DNA of 64,000 nt from Prolixibacteraceae bacterium (GTDB lineage Bacteria > Bacteroidota > Bacteroidia > Bacteroidales > Prolixibacteraceae), in the NCBI GenBank assembly GCA_018648265.1, contig JABGRN010000017.1, positions 1-64,000 of the forward strand, given 5' to 3'. The notes beneath the pieces were generated by a model. The model searched no databases. It was not told the DNA's origin and was given only the letters and a program-made list of their open reading frames with translations. Below are positions 28,253 to 36,209 of the stretch, in pieces. The position numbers and the translations under genes are program-made. The stretch's first letter is position 1; each line of letters opens with the position of its first letter.

Positions 28253-28260
28253 TAACTTTG
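28253..28260 (+). promoter_or_regulatory. -7 box giving a nearly leaderless toxin-antitoxin transcript
   Basis: TAACTTTG (28253-28260) matches the -7 consensus TAnnTTTG, and the ATG of the HTH-ImmA gene begins only four bases later at 28265. Transcription usually starts about five to seven bases after the box, so the mRNA would have almost no 5' leader. A -33 TTG at the right distance was not evident. Confidence 0.5.
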
Positions 28261-28264
28261 CTAA

Positions 28265-29437
28265 ATGAGAGAAAAAGCAATCATAACACCTAATATTTTA
28301 CGATGGGCAAGAGAGACTTCAAAAATGTCCATTGTAGATGTTGCTTTGAAAATAAAAGTGAAAGGTGATAAAATTGCACTGTGGGAAAGTGGGGATGATT
28401 TTCTTTCAATAAACCAACTTGAAAAATTATCAAAACTCTACAGAAGACCTATCGCAATTTTTTATCTTCCTGAACCACCAACAGATTTTCAGACTTTAAG
28501 AGATTTTAGAAAAAATATCATTTCGAAAGAATATAGTACTGCATTAACTTTTATTATTAGAGATATTCAGTCAAAACAATCCTGGTTTAGTGATTTCCTA
28601 AAAGAAGAAGGTGAAAATAAACTTGATTTTATTGGAAAATTTAATTTAAAAACAAGTGTAGAAAAAATTGCATCAGATATTATAAAAACACTGGAAATAG
28701 AGACAATAGAAAGAAATCAAGATATTTTAAAATACTGGATTGATAAAATTGAGCAAAAAAGAATATTTGTTTCATTGTCAAGTAATATTCATAGCCATTT
28801 AAAGATTGATATTAATGAAGTCAAGGGGTTTGCAGTTAATGACAATTATGCACCCTTCATTTTTGTAAATAGTGCTGATGGGAAAAATTCTCAACTTTTT
28901 ACATTAATTCACGAACTAACACATCTTTGGATTAACGCGAGCGGTGTTTCATCTTTTAATTTAATTGATTTCAGAAATTCAGAGGATTTGAACAAATTTG
29001 ACCCAATTGAGGTATTATGCAATAGAGTGACTGCCGAAATATTAATGCCCAAATCTTTCTTAGTCAATGTTTTAAGAGATTATAAGACTATTACTTCTTC
29101 AGTAGTTGAAAAAATTGCTGAAGAAATGAAAGTAAGTTCTTTTGCTCTCGCTGTACGTATGTTCAACTTAAATATAATATCGGAAGTTCAATTTAATCAA
29201 TTTAGAAAAGTCTCTAAAAAAAAATATGAAGAGTACATAGAAATCCAAGCAAATAAACCAAAACAAAAAGGAGGACCAAGTTACTACATATTAAAAATTA
29301 GAAAAAATAGTAAAGCCTTTACATCATACATATATGGTTACTACAAAAGTGGAAGGATAACTGGGTATGAAGCCAATAAGTTATTAGACATTAAAGTGAG
29401 TAATTTTAAAAAATTGGAAAAACACTTATATGCATAA
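28265..29437 (+). CDS. XRE-type HTH plus ImmA/IrrE metallopeptidase (antitoxin-like)
   Basis: This 390-residue protein has an N-terminal helix-turn-helix (about residues 7-60, ILRWARETSKMSIVDVALKI). A linker containing RPIAIFYLPEPPTDFQTLRD is typical of this family. The zinc peptidase domain has LIHELTHLW near residue 216 and the third-ligand helix CNRVTAEILMP near 255. A C-terminal extension of about 70 residues is less familiar. Such proteins pair with DUF4411 PIN proteins in toxin-antitoxin-like modules, as here, where the two genes overlap by 8 bases. The coding sequence is visibly richer in A and T than its neighbours, suggesting transfer into the B12 locus. Confidence 0.85.
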   Translation: MREKAIITPNILRWARETSKMSIVDVALKIKVKGDKIALWESGDDFLSINQLEKLSKLYRRPIAIFYLPEPPTDFQTLRDFRKNIISKEYSTALTFIIRDIQSKQSWFSDFLKEEGENKLDFIGKFNLKTSVEKIASDIIKTLEIETIERNQDILKYWIDKIEQKRIFVSLSSNIHSHLKIDINEVKGFAVNDNYAPFIFVNSADGKNSQLFTLIHELTHLWINASGVSSFNLIDFRNSEDLNKFDPIEVLCNRVTAEILMPKSFLVNVLRDYKTITSSVVEKIAEEMKVSSFALAVRMFNLNIISEVQFNQFRKVSKKKYEEYIEIQANKPKQKGGPSYYILKIRKNSKAFTSYIYGYYKSGRITGYEANKLLDIKVSNFKKLEKHLYA

Positions 29438-29936
29438 TAACCAACAAAAATATTGTCTTGATACTAATTTTTTTATTGAGGCTTGGAATAAATATTATTC
29501 ACCAGATTTTTGCAAATCTTATTGGGATGTAATAGATAACTTGGCTAAAAATGGCGTAGTTTTCATCACACAAGAAGTCAAAAAAGAGATTGATAGAGGT
29601 GATGATAACCTAAAAGAATGGCTCAAAAATAAGAGTTACATTGTCAAGCCGATTGACCAAAAAGTACAACTATGTCTTAGAGATTTATACACTAAAAACA
29701 AAACGCATCAATATTTAGCAAATAACACTAAAAACAGGTCGATAGCAGACCCATGGGTAATTGCACATGCAATGGCAGAAAATGCAGTTGTAGTAACAAA
29801 AGAATATCTCGCAAATAGTCCAAATACTCAGAAAATAAAAATTCCTGATGTATGTCAAAACATGAATGTTAGATGGATAAATGATTTTGACTTTATCAAA
29901 GAAGTAAATATTATATTTAATTGTGAAACTGAATAA
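29430..29936 (+). CDS. DUF4411 PIN-domain protein (putative RNase toxin)
   Basis: The protein has 168 residues. PIN-fold acidic residues are visible in YCLDTNFFIEAW (Asp near residue 10), in TQEVKKEID near residue 45, and in SIADPWVIAHA near residue 105. These suit the metal-dependent RNase site. The family, DUF4411, is usually encoded directly after an HTH-ImmA/IrrE protein, as here, and the two are regarded as a toxin-antitoxin pair. Translation is probably coupled by the 8-base overlap. The target RNA is unknown. Confidence 0.82.
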   Translation: MHNNQQKYCLDTNFFIEAWNKYYSPDFCKSYWDVIDNLAKNGVVFITQEVKKEIDRGDDNLKEWLKNKSYIVKPIDQKVQLCLRDLYTKNKTHQYLANNTKNRSIADPWVIAHAMAENAVVVTKEYLANSPNTQKIKIPDVCQNMNVRWINDFDFIKEVNIIFNCETE

Positions 29937-30074
29937 GGCCAAGTGTACAACAATGTCAATAAAAGAAATAAACTAGACAGTAGTAATATCAAGGCTTATA
30001 GCCCGTTTCAAGATTCTTGTAAGTTGAAAGATTTGTGTTTCGAAATCGCTTATTTTTCATATACTTTACGTTCA

Positions 30075-30265
30075 AATGGTTCTCTAAGGAGTTTAAGGGA
30101 ATCCGGTGCAAAACCGGAGCTGTACCCGCAGCTGTAATCCTTTCATGTTGGTAACAACTTTGCCACTGTCCCGATACAATCGGGATGGGAAGGCCGCTAT
30201 CAATTGGGGAAAGCCAGAAGACCTGCCATAAAAACAATATTTGAAGCTTTCGGGACTAAAAGCTT
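30075..30265 (+). promoter_or_regulatory. Cobalamin (B12) riboswitch 2
   Basis: This is a second, clearly homologous copy in the 402-base gap before the DUF4465 gene. It begins aatggttctc and has the ggaatccggtgc hairpin. P5 agctg/cagct (30118-30122 with 30129-30133) has loop tacccg. The hairpin tcccgatacaatcggga is followed by the B12 box aaagccagaagacctgcca (about 30211-30229). P13 aagcttt/aaagctt (30244-30250 with 30259-30265) has loop cggga. L5 cccg and L13 cggg can form the kissing loop. It should repress the surface protein gene when B12 is plentiful. Confidence 0.95.
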
Positions 30266-30338
30266 GAGGTTTATGGCCTTACATTTCCCATTGGTTTTAG
30301 TATTGTAAAATGATTTGTTAAACTACAAAAATTTTACG

Positions 30339-32273
30339 ATGAAAAAATTTTACATTTTTGCCGGGCTTTGGGTTGCCCTCTTTTCAGTAAATGCCCAAAA
30401 TGTGGCTAATTTTGAGGACCACCAAATTCAAACAGATTCGTATTGGAATGGTTCCGACGGAGCCGGAATAATTAAAAGCGGAGGTTTTAGTTTTCCAAAT
30501 AATTACAATGCAGATTGGGGAAGTTGGAGCGGGTTTTCTGTCTCAAATATGAGGGATTCAACAACTGCTGGCTGGAGTAATCAATACAGTGCAATTACAG
30601 CTTCAGGTGTAAAGGAGTCAGAAAATTATGGAGTGGTTTATGTTTCCGGCGAGCTAATAATGAAGTTCGACGATCCTGTTCAACTTCGTGGATTTTACGT
30701 TACTAATGCCACTTATACTTACCTGTCGATGAAAAATGGCGATGATTTTTCCAAAAAATTTGGAGGTGTAAACGGGATTGATCCTGATTTTCTGAAATTA
30801 ATTATTTCGGGAACTGATATTTATGGAACCGAAACTAATTCTGTAGAATTTTATCTTGCAGATTTTACTTTTGAAAATACAGAGGATGACTATTTGATAA
30901 GAAACTGGGAGTGGGTCGATTTGGCTGAATTAGGCCATGTAACGAACCTAAAATTCAGATTAGAATCAACTGACAACGGTGCATGGGGAATGAATACCCC
31001 AGGATATTTTTGTATCGATGATTTTAACGGAGAATCACCCGATGCACCAGAAATAATTACTGAAGCCAGATTTGAAGATTTAGAATTGAATGATGAAAGT
31101 TTTTACAATGGTTCAGATGAAACCGGAAACTTTCAAAGTGGTGGATTTACATTTCAAAATAGCTACAACACAGATTGGGCGAGTTGGAGTGGTTTTGCTG
31201 CCGCAAATATTACAGACAATATCACGAAAGGTTGGGCCAATCAATACAGTGCTATTCCTGGATCAGGGGCAATAGAAACTAATTCTTATGCAGTAGCCTA
31301 TGTTTTAGATTATTCTGAAATTGATTTTTCAGAAACTGTTCTTTCTGGTTTGTATATTACAAATTCAACCTACGCCTACTGGGCAATGAAAGAAGGGGAT
31401 GATTTTTCCAGGAAATTTGGCGGAGAAAACGGAAGCGATCCTGATTGGTTTAAAGTAATTATTGCCGGAATTTCGGAGGACGGAGATACAACAGGAACCA
31501 TTGAATATTATTTGTCTGATTTTAGGCCGGAAAACAATGAGGAAGATTTTATTGTTGATGATTGGCGATGGATTGATGTCTCTTCGCTGGGCGAAATTTC
31601 AAAACTACGGTTTAGTTTATCTTCCTCAGACAATGGTGATTGGGGAATGAACACGCCGGCTTATTTTTGCATCGACCAGGTAAACCACCAGGATTTGGCT
31701 CCTGAAATAAAAAATCCTCTTGCAAATATCGGCGAAGAGATAAATCCAAAAGAAATATTTTATGTGCCGCTGGATTCAGTTTTTACAGATCCCGATAATC
31801 CGGATTCAGAAATGACATTAAAACTTGAGTACATTGATAATCCTGAATTATTAATCGGATCGATTGTAGTTGGGGGGAAACCGGGAATTCCTGAGAAAAT
31901 ACTTTTATCGCTAAATGTTTTTCCTGAAAAAACGGGAGAAGCTCTTGTAACTATTTCAGCGACTTCAAACGGTAAAAAGGTGTACCATATCTTTAAGGTG
32001 ATTGTCAACGTCCCTGTTTCGGCAAAATATTTGGTAAGCGAAGAATTAAATATTTACCCAAATCCGGTAATTAATAACTTTTTTGTTGAGTTGCCTGATG
32101 ATTCTGAATACATAATTTTATACAATTATTCCGGTCAGGTTTTATTTCAACAAAATGTTTTAAATGAAGAAAAAATTCATGTTACACAAATAGAAAACTC
32201 ACCTTCGGGTATTTATCTCATAAAAGTAAAAACAGAAAAAACATCTTTAACGCGAAAATTGGTAAAATTATAA
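30339..32273 (+). CDS. Tandem DUF4465 surface protein with T9SS tail
   Basis: The start at 30339 gives a signal peptide (MKKFYIFAGLWVALFSVNAQ). Two DUF4465 copies follow. The first is at about residues 20-240 and contains SYWNGSDGAG and NNYNADWGSWSGFSVSNM. The second, at about 248-462, contains SFYNGSDETG and NSYNTDWASWSGFAAANI. Both end in WGMNTPxYFCIDD/Q. A cadherin-like or Ig-like stretch and a T9SS sorting tail (NIYPNPVINNFFVELPDD) finish the 644-residue protein. DUF4465 proteins recur in Bacteroidota B12 loci, and the riboswitch upstream confirms B12 control. Direct B12 binding is inference. It is monocistronic. Confidence 0.85.
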   Translation: MKKFYIFAGLWVALFSVNAQNVANFEDHQIQTDSYWNGSDGAGIIKSGGFSFPNNYNADWGSWSGFSVSNMRDSTTAGWSNQYSAITASGVKESENYGVVYVSGELIMKFDDPVQLRGFYVTNATYTYLSMKNGDDFSKKFGGVNGIDPDFLKLIISGTDIYGTETNSVEFYLADFTFENTEDDYLIRNWEWVDLAELGHVTNLKFRLESTDNGAWGMNTPGYFCIDDFNGESPDAPEIITEARFEDLELNDESFYNGSDETGNFQSGGFTFQNSYNTDWASWSGFAAANITDNITKGWANQYSAIPGSGAIETNSYAVAYVLDYSEIDFSETVLSGLYITNSTYAYWAMKEGDDFSRKFGGENGSDPDWFKVIIAGISEDGDTTGTIEYYLSDFRPENNEEDFIVDDWRWIDVSSLGEISKLRFSLSSSDNGDWGMNTPAYFCIDQVNHQDLAPEIKNPLANIGEEINPKEIFYVPLDSVFTDPDNPDSEMTLKLEYIDNPELLIGSIVVGGKPGIPEKILLSLNVFPEKTGEALVTISATSNGKKVYHIFKVIVNVPVSAKYLVSEELNIYPNPVINNFFVELPDDSEYIILYNYSGQVLFQQNVLNEEKIHVTQIENSPSGIYLIKVKTEKTSLTRKLVKL

Positions 32274-32406
32274 TCTGGTTTTTTTAAGGGAAAGTAAACT
32301 TATAGAATATAATTTTGTTAATATTTTCATAAAAGGACAGAAAGGTGTTTTGTCCTGTACAATAAAAACTGTTTCTTTGCAGAAAGTATTAAAAAAATAA
32401 AAATTT

Positions 32407-32994
32407 ATGTTGGAAATAGGAAAAAATTCAATGGTTACTTTAACGTATGATTTACGTATTGATGACCAAAATGGAGAAGTAATTGAACAGGCCAGTGAGG
32501 AACAACCATTACAATTTTTATATGGAGCAGGCGTTATGTTACCAAAGTTCGAATCTCATCTTTCGGGACTTCACGAAGGTGAACCCTTTACTATAGAATT
32601 AAAAAAAGATGATGCCTACGGGGATGTAAATAGCGATGCAGTAGTTGAATTGCCAAAAAATGTTTTTTTGGTTGACGGTAAATTCGATGACGAACTCATA
32701 AAATTGGGTAATACAGTTCCAATGATGAGTAGTAATGGCCAGCGTATGAATGGTTTGGTGCTGGAAATTACTGAAGAAATCGTTAAAATGGATTTTAATC
32801 ATCCGCTTGCTGGCGAAGATTTATTTTTTGCCGGGAAAGTTATTGAGGTTCGGGAAGCTACATACGACGAACTGACACAAGACACTTCAGGAGGAGGTTG
32901 TGGATGCGGAAGTGGTGGTTGTGATACCGATTCTTCTGGCTGCGAAACAGATTCCTGTGATCCAAACAGTGGCGGTGGTTGCGGTTGTGGTTGA
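32407..32994 (+). CDS. slyD: FKBP-type peptidyl-prolyl isomerase SlyD with Cys-rich tail
   Basis: This 195-residue cytoplasmic chaperone and prolyl isomerase has the FKBP domain (VTLTYDLRIDDQNGEVIEQA and PLQFLYGAGVMLPKFE). An inserted chaperone flap occupies about residues 65-130 (AYGDVN, MDFNHPLAGEDLFFAGKV). The C-terminal tail from about residue 162 is Gly/Cys/Asp-rich, with repeated CGCG and DTDSSGC motifs. In E. coli SlyD the tail is rich in His and Cys and binds nickel; here it carries Cys but no His, so a different metal preference is possible. It is followed by a hairpin terminator before aroC. Confidence 0.93.
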   Translation: MLEIGKNSMVTLTYDLRIDDQNGEVIEQASEEQPLQFLYGAGVMLPKFESHLSGLHEGEPFTIELKKDDAYGDVNSDAVVELPKNVFLVDGKFDDELIKLGNTVPMMSSNGQRMNGLVLEITEEIVKMDFNHPLAGEDLFFAGKVIEVREATYDELTQDTSGGGCGCGSGGCDTDSSGCETDSCDPNSGGGCGCG

Positions 32995-33033
32995 TATATA
33001 ATATTTTGATTATTAGTTCAATTTATATACTTT

Positions 33034-33072
33034 AACCTCGTTTTCTATAATGTTGCAGATAACGGGGTTTTT
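33034..33072 (+). terminator. Terminator between slyD and aroC
   Basis: aacctcgtt (33034-33042) pairs with aacggggtt (33061-33069) with one G-T wobble and is followed by a T-run. It lies about 40 bases after the slyD stop codon, which implies that aroC has its own or a read-through promoter. Confidence 0.65.
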
Positions 33073-33082
33073 GCTTTAATAT

Positions 33083-34156
33083 ATGAATACGTTTGGAAAA
33101 ATATTTCGGTTAACATCGTTTGGCGAATCTCACGGAAAGGGAATTGGCGGAATTATTGACGGTTGCCCGGCCGGTTTGGAATTGGATATCAGACTTATTC
33201 AAAAAGATTTAGCTCGAAGAAAACCAGGACAATCAAAAATAACTACCCAACGAAAAGAGCCAGATCAGGTTGAATTTCTTTCCGGGGTATTTGAAGGAAA
33301 AACACAAGGTACACCCATTGCTTTTGCAATCTGGAACAAAGATCAACATTCAAAAGATTATAATGATCTGAAAGATGTGTTCAGACCATCTCATGCTGAT
33401 TATACCTATATTCAGAAATATGGTACACGTGATTATCGGGGTGGAGGACGTTCATCTGCACGCGAAACCATTGCAAGGGTTGTGGCAGGCGCGATTGCCA
33501 AACAAGTTTTAGTTAAAGTGGGTGTTTATGTTCAGGCATTTGTTTCCAGTGTTGGAGAAATTAAACTCAATAAATCTTACCTTGACTTAGACTTGAATAA
33601 AACGGAAGAAAATATTGTCCGTTGTCCGGATCTCGAAACTGCCAATAAAATGATTTCCCGAATCGAAGAAGCTGCTAAAGATAACGACACCGTTGGAGGT
33701 GTAATTACCGGAGTGGCAAAAGGTGTCCCAACGGGTTGGGGCGAGCCGGTTTTTAATAAATTGCACGCCGACCTTGGATTTGCAATGATTGGAATTAATG
33801 CAGTAAAAGGTTTTGAATATGGGTCCGGTTTCGAAGGGACTAAATTAAGTGGTTCAAAACATAACGATGTATTTATTCGAACAGAAGAGGTGGTTCGTAC
33901 AAAAACCAATAATTCTGGTGGGATTCAGGGTGGGATTTCAAACGGAGAAGATATTTATTTTAACGTTGCTTTTAAGCCCATTGCAACTTTATTAAAAGAA
34001 CAACAAACTATTGATAAAGATAATAATGAAGTCACGATTAATCCAAAAGGAAGACATGACCCGTGCGTTTTACCCCGGGCCGTGCCAATTGTGGAAGCAA
34101 TGGCAGCATTGGTTTTAGTCGATCATTTTTTATTAAGTAAACTTAATTCAATTTAA
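33083..34156 (+). CDS. aroC: Chorismate synthase
   Basis: AroC makes chorismate from 5-enolpyruvylshikimate-3-phosphate using reduced FMN, the last common step of aromatic biosynthesis. The N-terminal signature [20 protein letters not shown] lies at residues 13-32. [16 protein letters not shown] near residue 117 and the C-terminal [19 protein letters not shown] are both diagnostic. At 357 residues it is full length. The DUF134 gene starts one base after its stop codon region, so the two are probably co-transcribed. Confidence 0.97.
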   Translation: MNTFGKIFRLTSFGESHGKGIGGIIDGCPAGLELDIRLIQKDLARRKPGQSKITTQRKEPDQVEFLSGVFEGKTQGTPIAFAIWNKDQHSKDYNDLKDVFRPSHADYTYIQKYGTRDYRGGGRSSARETIARVVAGAIAKQVLVKVGVYVQAFVSSVGEIKLNKSYLDLDLNKTEENIVRCPDLETANKMISRIEEAAKDNDTVGGVITGVAKGVPTGWGEPVFNKLHADLGFAMIGINAVKGFEYGSGFEGTKLSGSKHNDVFIRTEEVVRTKTNNSGGIQGGISNGEDIYFNVAFKPIATLLKEQQTIDKDNNEVTINPKGRHDPCVLPRAVPIVEAMAALVLVDHFLLSKLNSI

Positions 34157-34157
34157 T

Positions 34158-34571
34158 ATGCCCAGAAGAAAACGTAACAGGAGAATTCAAGTACCTCCTG
34201 TAATTAAGGGAATGTCGGTTTTTGGAGTACGCGGACGAAAATCGAATGAAGTTTATCTGCTTATTGAAGAGTACGAAGCCATTCGTTTGCTCGATTATCA
34301 GGGGTTAACGCAGGAAGAAGCGGCTGTCCACATGGACATATCGAGGCCCACTTTAACCCGGATTTACGAAGAAGCACGCAATAAAGTGGCAACTTCTTTT
34401 GTTGAAGGACGAGATATTATTATCAGGGGTGGTGACATTTATTTTGATAAAAACTGGTTTAAATGCAATTCTTGCCAGGCTAGTTTTAATCATTATTCGG
34501 AAAACGATCATGATTGTCCGGTTTGTGGATCAAAAGATATTATTTCGCTAAACGAACACTATTCTTCTTAA
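34158..34571 (+). CDS. DUF134 helix-turn-helix protein with zinc ribbon
   Basis: The protein has 137 residues. It starts MPRRKRNRRIQ and has the DUF134 core VYLLIEEYEAIRLLDYQGLT followed by a sigma-region-4-like helix-turn-helix (EEAAVHMDISRPTLTRIYEEA). The C-terminal half has CNSCQ and CPVCG, a likely zinc ribbon. These proteins are DNA-binding by fold, with unclear targets. Some family members neighbour NifX/NifB-type iron-molybdenum domains, none of which is present here. It directly follows aroC, and a strong hairpin follows it. Confidence 0.88.
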   Translation: MPRRKRNRRIQVPPVIKGMSVFGVRGRKSNEVYLLIEEYEAIRLLDYQGLTQEEAAVHMDISRPTLTRIYEEARNKVATSFVEGRDIIIRGGDIYFDKNWFKCNSCQASFNHYSENDHDCPVCGSKDIISLNEHYSS

Positions 34572-34586
34572 ATTATAAAACAAAAG

Positions 34587-34610
34587 GCCACCGGGTCAAT
34601 ACCCGGTGGC
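34587..34610. terminator. Perfect 10-bp hairpin after the DUF134 gene
   Basis: gccaccgggt (34587-34596) and acccggtggc (34601-34610) pair perfectly around the loop caat. There is no T-run on the plus side, but A residues precede the stem. It lies 15 bases after the DUF134 stop codon and is the likely end of the aroC transcript. Confidence 0.65.
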
Positions 34611-34848
34611 ACCCAATTAAGTTGTGATAAAACCAGAGTCCTAGTAAACTAGGAACATACAAGTTATGAAATAAATATAAGATTATCAATACTTTGCGTA
34701 ATAATTTTGCAATATGTTTGTATGTTAATTGAAACATTCATTTAATTTTCTTTTCCTAATATTCTATATCACTTTTTTTAGTAGGTAAATTCACTAATAT
34801 ACTACTCTTTCAAAAACTATTTTGAACTCTCTTTCTCCCCGTTACTTT

Positions 34849-34907
34849 ACCTGAATTATTCAAAGCAGTTTGATTTCGGAATAGATAAATTTATGAATAG
34901 TTCAGGT
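34849..34907. repeat. 14-bp inverted repeat in the gap before the PepSY gene
   Basis: acctgaattattca (34849-34862) faces tgaatagttcaggt (34894-34907) with a single T-G wobble and 31 bases between. The core tgaatagttcagg recurs at 44014-44026, next to the DUF4252 gene. That suggests a small palindromic repeat family. The rest of the 522-base gap 34572-35093 holds a -7 box and a possible short leader ORF. Confidence 0.45.
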
Positions 34908-34964
34908 TTAATGAAAAACTTGTTATCGTTATGTTATTATCATTATTTTATTTGCAATTTATAA

Positions 34965-34972
34965 TATATTTG
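34965..34972 (+). promoter_or_regulatory. -7 promoter box upstream of the PepSY gene
   Basis: TATATTTG matches TAnnTTTG exactly. A -33 element at the usual spacing is not clear: the nearest TTTG lies only 10 bases upstream. The predicted leader to the PepSY start codon is about 115 bases. Confidence 0.45.
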
Positions 34973-34993
34973 CGACCTGAAAATTGAAGATAC

Positions 34994-35074
34994 ATGAAAC
35001 GGGCATGGCAAATATTGGCACACGGGTGGATGTTTCTTCAGCGAGTTCTCCGTCAGCTGACGGATTGCCCTTAA
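34994..35074 (+). other. Possible 26-codon leader ORF overlapping a structured palindrome
   Basis: An ATG at 34994 opens 26 codons to a TAA at 35072-35074, ending 19 bases before the PepSY start. The peptide begins MKRAWQILAHGWMFLQR and is unusually rich in Trp, Arg, Leu and His. The same stretch contains the 14-base palindrome ccgtcagctgacgg (35050-35063) and a closing stem gggca/tgccc (35001-35005 with 35066-35070). A second partial copy of the palindrome lies at 42880, so a dispersed repeat is equally likely. It could be a leader peptide, a riboswitch-like element or a repeat. No known family is recognised. Confidence 0.3.
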
Positions 35075-35093
35075 AACAAACAATTATAAACAT

Positions 35094-35645
35094 ATGAAAA
35101 TACGCAAGTTACTACGGATACTTCATCGCGATTTTGGTTATTTTATTGTAGGTATGACAATTGTTTACGGTTTGTCTGGAATCTTTTTAAATCACAGGCA
35201 CGATTTTAATCCCGATTATAAAATTTTTATTACCGATTTTCATGTGGACTTACAACAAAATTCAAAACTTACAGAACAAGAAGTTATTAAGGCCCTTGAA
35301 TCGCTTGAACGTAAAGTTGTTTTTAAAAAACACTACATTAACAACCAGGGATTTTTAAAGATTTTTATTGAAAACGGTGAAATTGTAATAAATCCAGAGA
35401 CGGGTGGGGGAACCATGCATTATCTTCAAAAACGGCCCATTATTTTCGGAATGAACAAACTTCATAAAGCGTCGATAGGTTCGCTTTGGAAATGGGTAAG
35501 CGATGTAATGGGGGTAATCTTGATATTTGTTGCTGTTTCCGGACTTTTTATTTTAAAAGGAAAACGGGGATTGAACCGTTGGGGCTGGTGGTTAGTTATT
35601 TTAGGAATTGTTGTACCTTTATTTTTTGCTTTAGTATATATTTAA
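35094..35645 (+). CDS. PepSY-associated transmembrane protein
   Basis: The protein has 183 residues. One N-terminal membrane segment lies at about 16-33 (YFIVGMTIVYGLSGIFLNH) and two at the C-terminus (about 135-153 and 162-181). They enclose a periplasmic domain with PETGGG and KLHKAS motifs typical of PepSY-TM proteins. Conserved His residues near the membrane ends (LHRDFGY, NHRHDF, KLHK) resemble those of PepSY proteins linked to iron or heme reduction. Such genes commonly accompany metal or siderophore uptake, but no receptor is present here. A small lipoprotein gene follows after 18 bases. Confidence 0.82.
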   Translation: MKIRKLLRILHRDFGYFIVGMTIVYGLSGIFLNHRHDFNPDYKIFITDFHVDLQQNSKLTEQEVIKALESLERKVVFKKHYINNQGFLKIFIENGEIVINPETGGGTMHYLQKRPIIFGMNKLHKASIGSLWKWVSDVMGVILIFVAVSGLFILKGKRGLNRWGWWLVILGIVVPLFFALVYI

Positions 35646-35663
35646 ACTCAAAAAAATAATAAT

Positions 35664-36161
35664 ATGAAAAATTTAGCTTTAGTAAGTTTATTTGCTTTTC
35701 TACTTATTAGTTGTGGTGGACAGAAAAAACAGCAACAAAATACGGATAGTCAACCTGAAACCGAAATTGTTGTTTTAACCGTAGATGATTTGTATGAAAA
35801 TGCAGCAGATATGGTTGATAAAGAAGTAATTGTAAAAGGAACTGTAATGCATGTTTGCAAACAGGGTGGAGGAAGATGTTTTTTAATGGGAAGCAACGAA
35901 GAGATAAATATCAGGGTTGAAGCCGGTGAAAAGATAGGTGCTTTTAATCAGGAGCAAATGGGAAGTGAGCTTGAAATAGTGGGTATTTTTAAGGAAGTAA
36001 AAACCGAAGCTGATGCACATAACCCTGCCGGAGAACATGGCGAAGGCGACGATCATGAACATGATGCTGAAATGGATGAAGCCCATAGAATTATTGCTGA
36101 ATCGGAAGAAGAAGCTGAAGTAGTATATTTTATCGAAGGATTGAAGGCGAAAGAGTTATAA
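35664..36161 (+). CDS. OB-fold-like lipoprotein with His/Asp-rich segment
   Basis: This 165-residue lipoprotein starts MKNLALVSLFAFLLISCGG, with Cys in the lipobox. The middle (EVIVKGTVMHVCKQGGGRCF through MGSELEIVGIFKEV, about residues 55-113) has the strand pattern of an OB-type fold, with two Cys in the first part. Residues 115-140 form an acidic, His-rich stretch (AGEHGEGDDHEHDAEMDEAH) that may bind metal. It is co-transcribed with the PepSY membrane protein, supporting a shared metal-handling or redox role. I cannot assign a named family with confidence. Confidence 0.6.
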   Translation: MKNLALVSLFAFLLISCGGQKKQQQNTDSQPETEIVVLTVDDLYENAADMVDKEVIVKGTVMHVCKQGGGRCFLMGSNEEINIRVEAGEKIGAFNQEQMGSELEIVGIFKEVKTEADAHNPAGEHGEGDDHEHDAEMDEAHRIIAESEEEAEVVYFIEGLKAKEL

Positions 36162-36183
36162 GGTTATCTTAAAAATATTCAAG

Positions 36184-36209
36184 GGAGGACATTACTGTTC
36201 TCCTTTTTT
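36184..36209 (+). terminator. Intrinsic terminator of the PepSY-lipoprotein operon
   Basis: ggaggac (36184-36190) pairs with gttctcc (36197-36203) with one G-T wobble and is followed by six T residues. It lies 23 bases after the lipoprotein stop codon and overlaps the 3' end of the convergent msrB gene. Confidence 0.75.

Noticed and set aside
29943-30237. Open frames on both strands between the PIN gene and the DUF4465 gene
   Set aside because: They overlap the second cobalamin riboswitch and mirror the frames seen at the first, so they come from the aptamer sequence.
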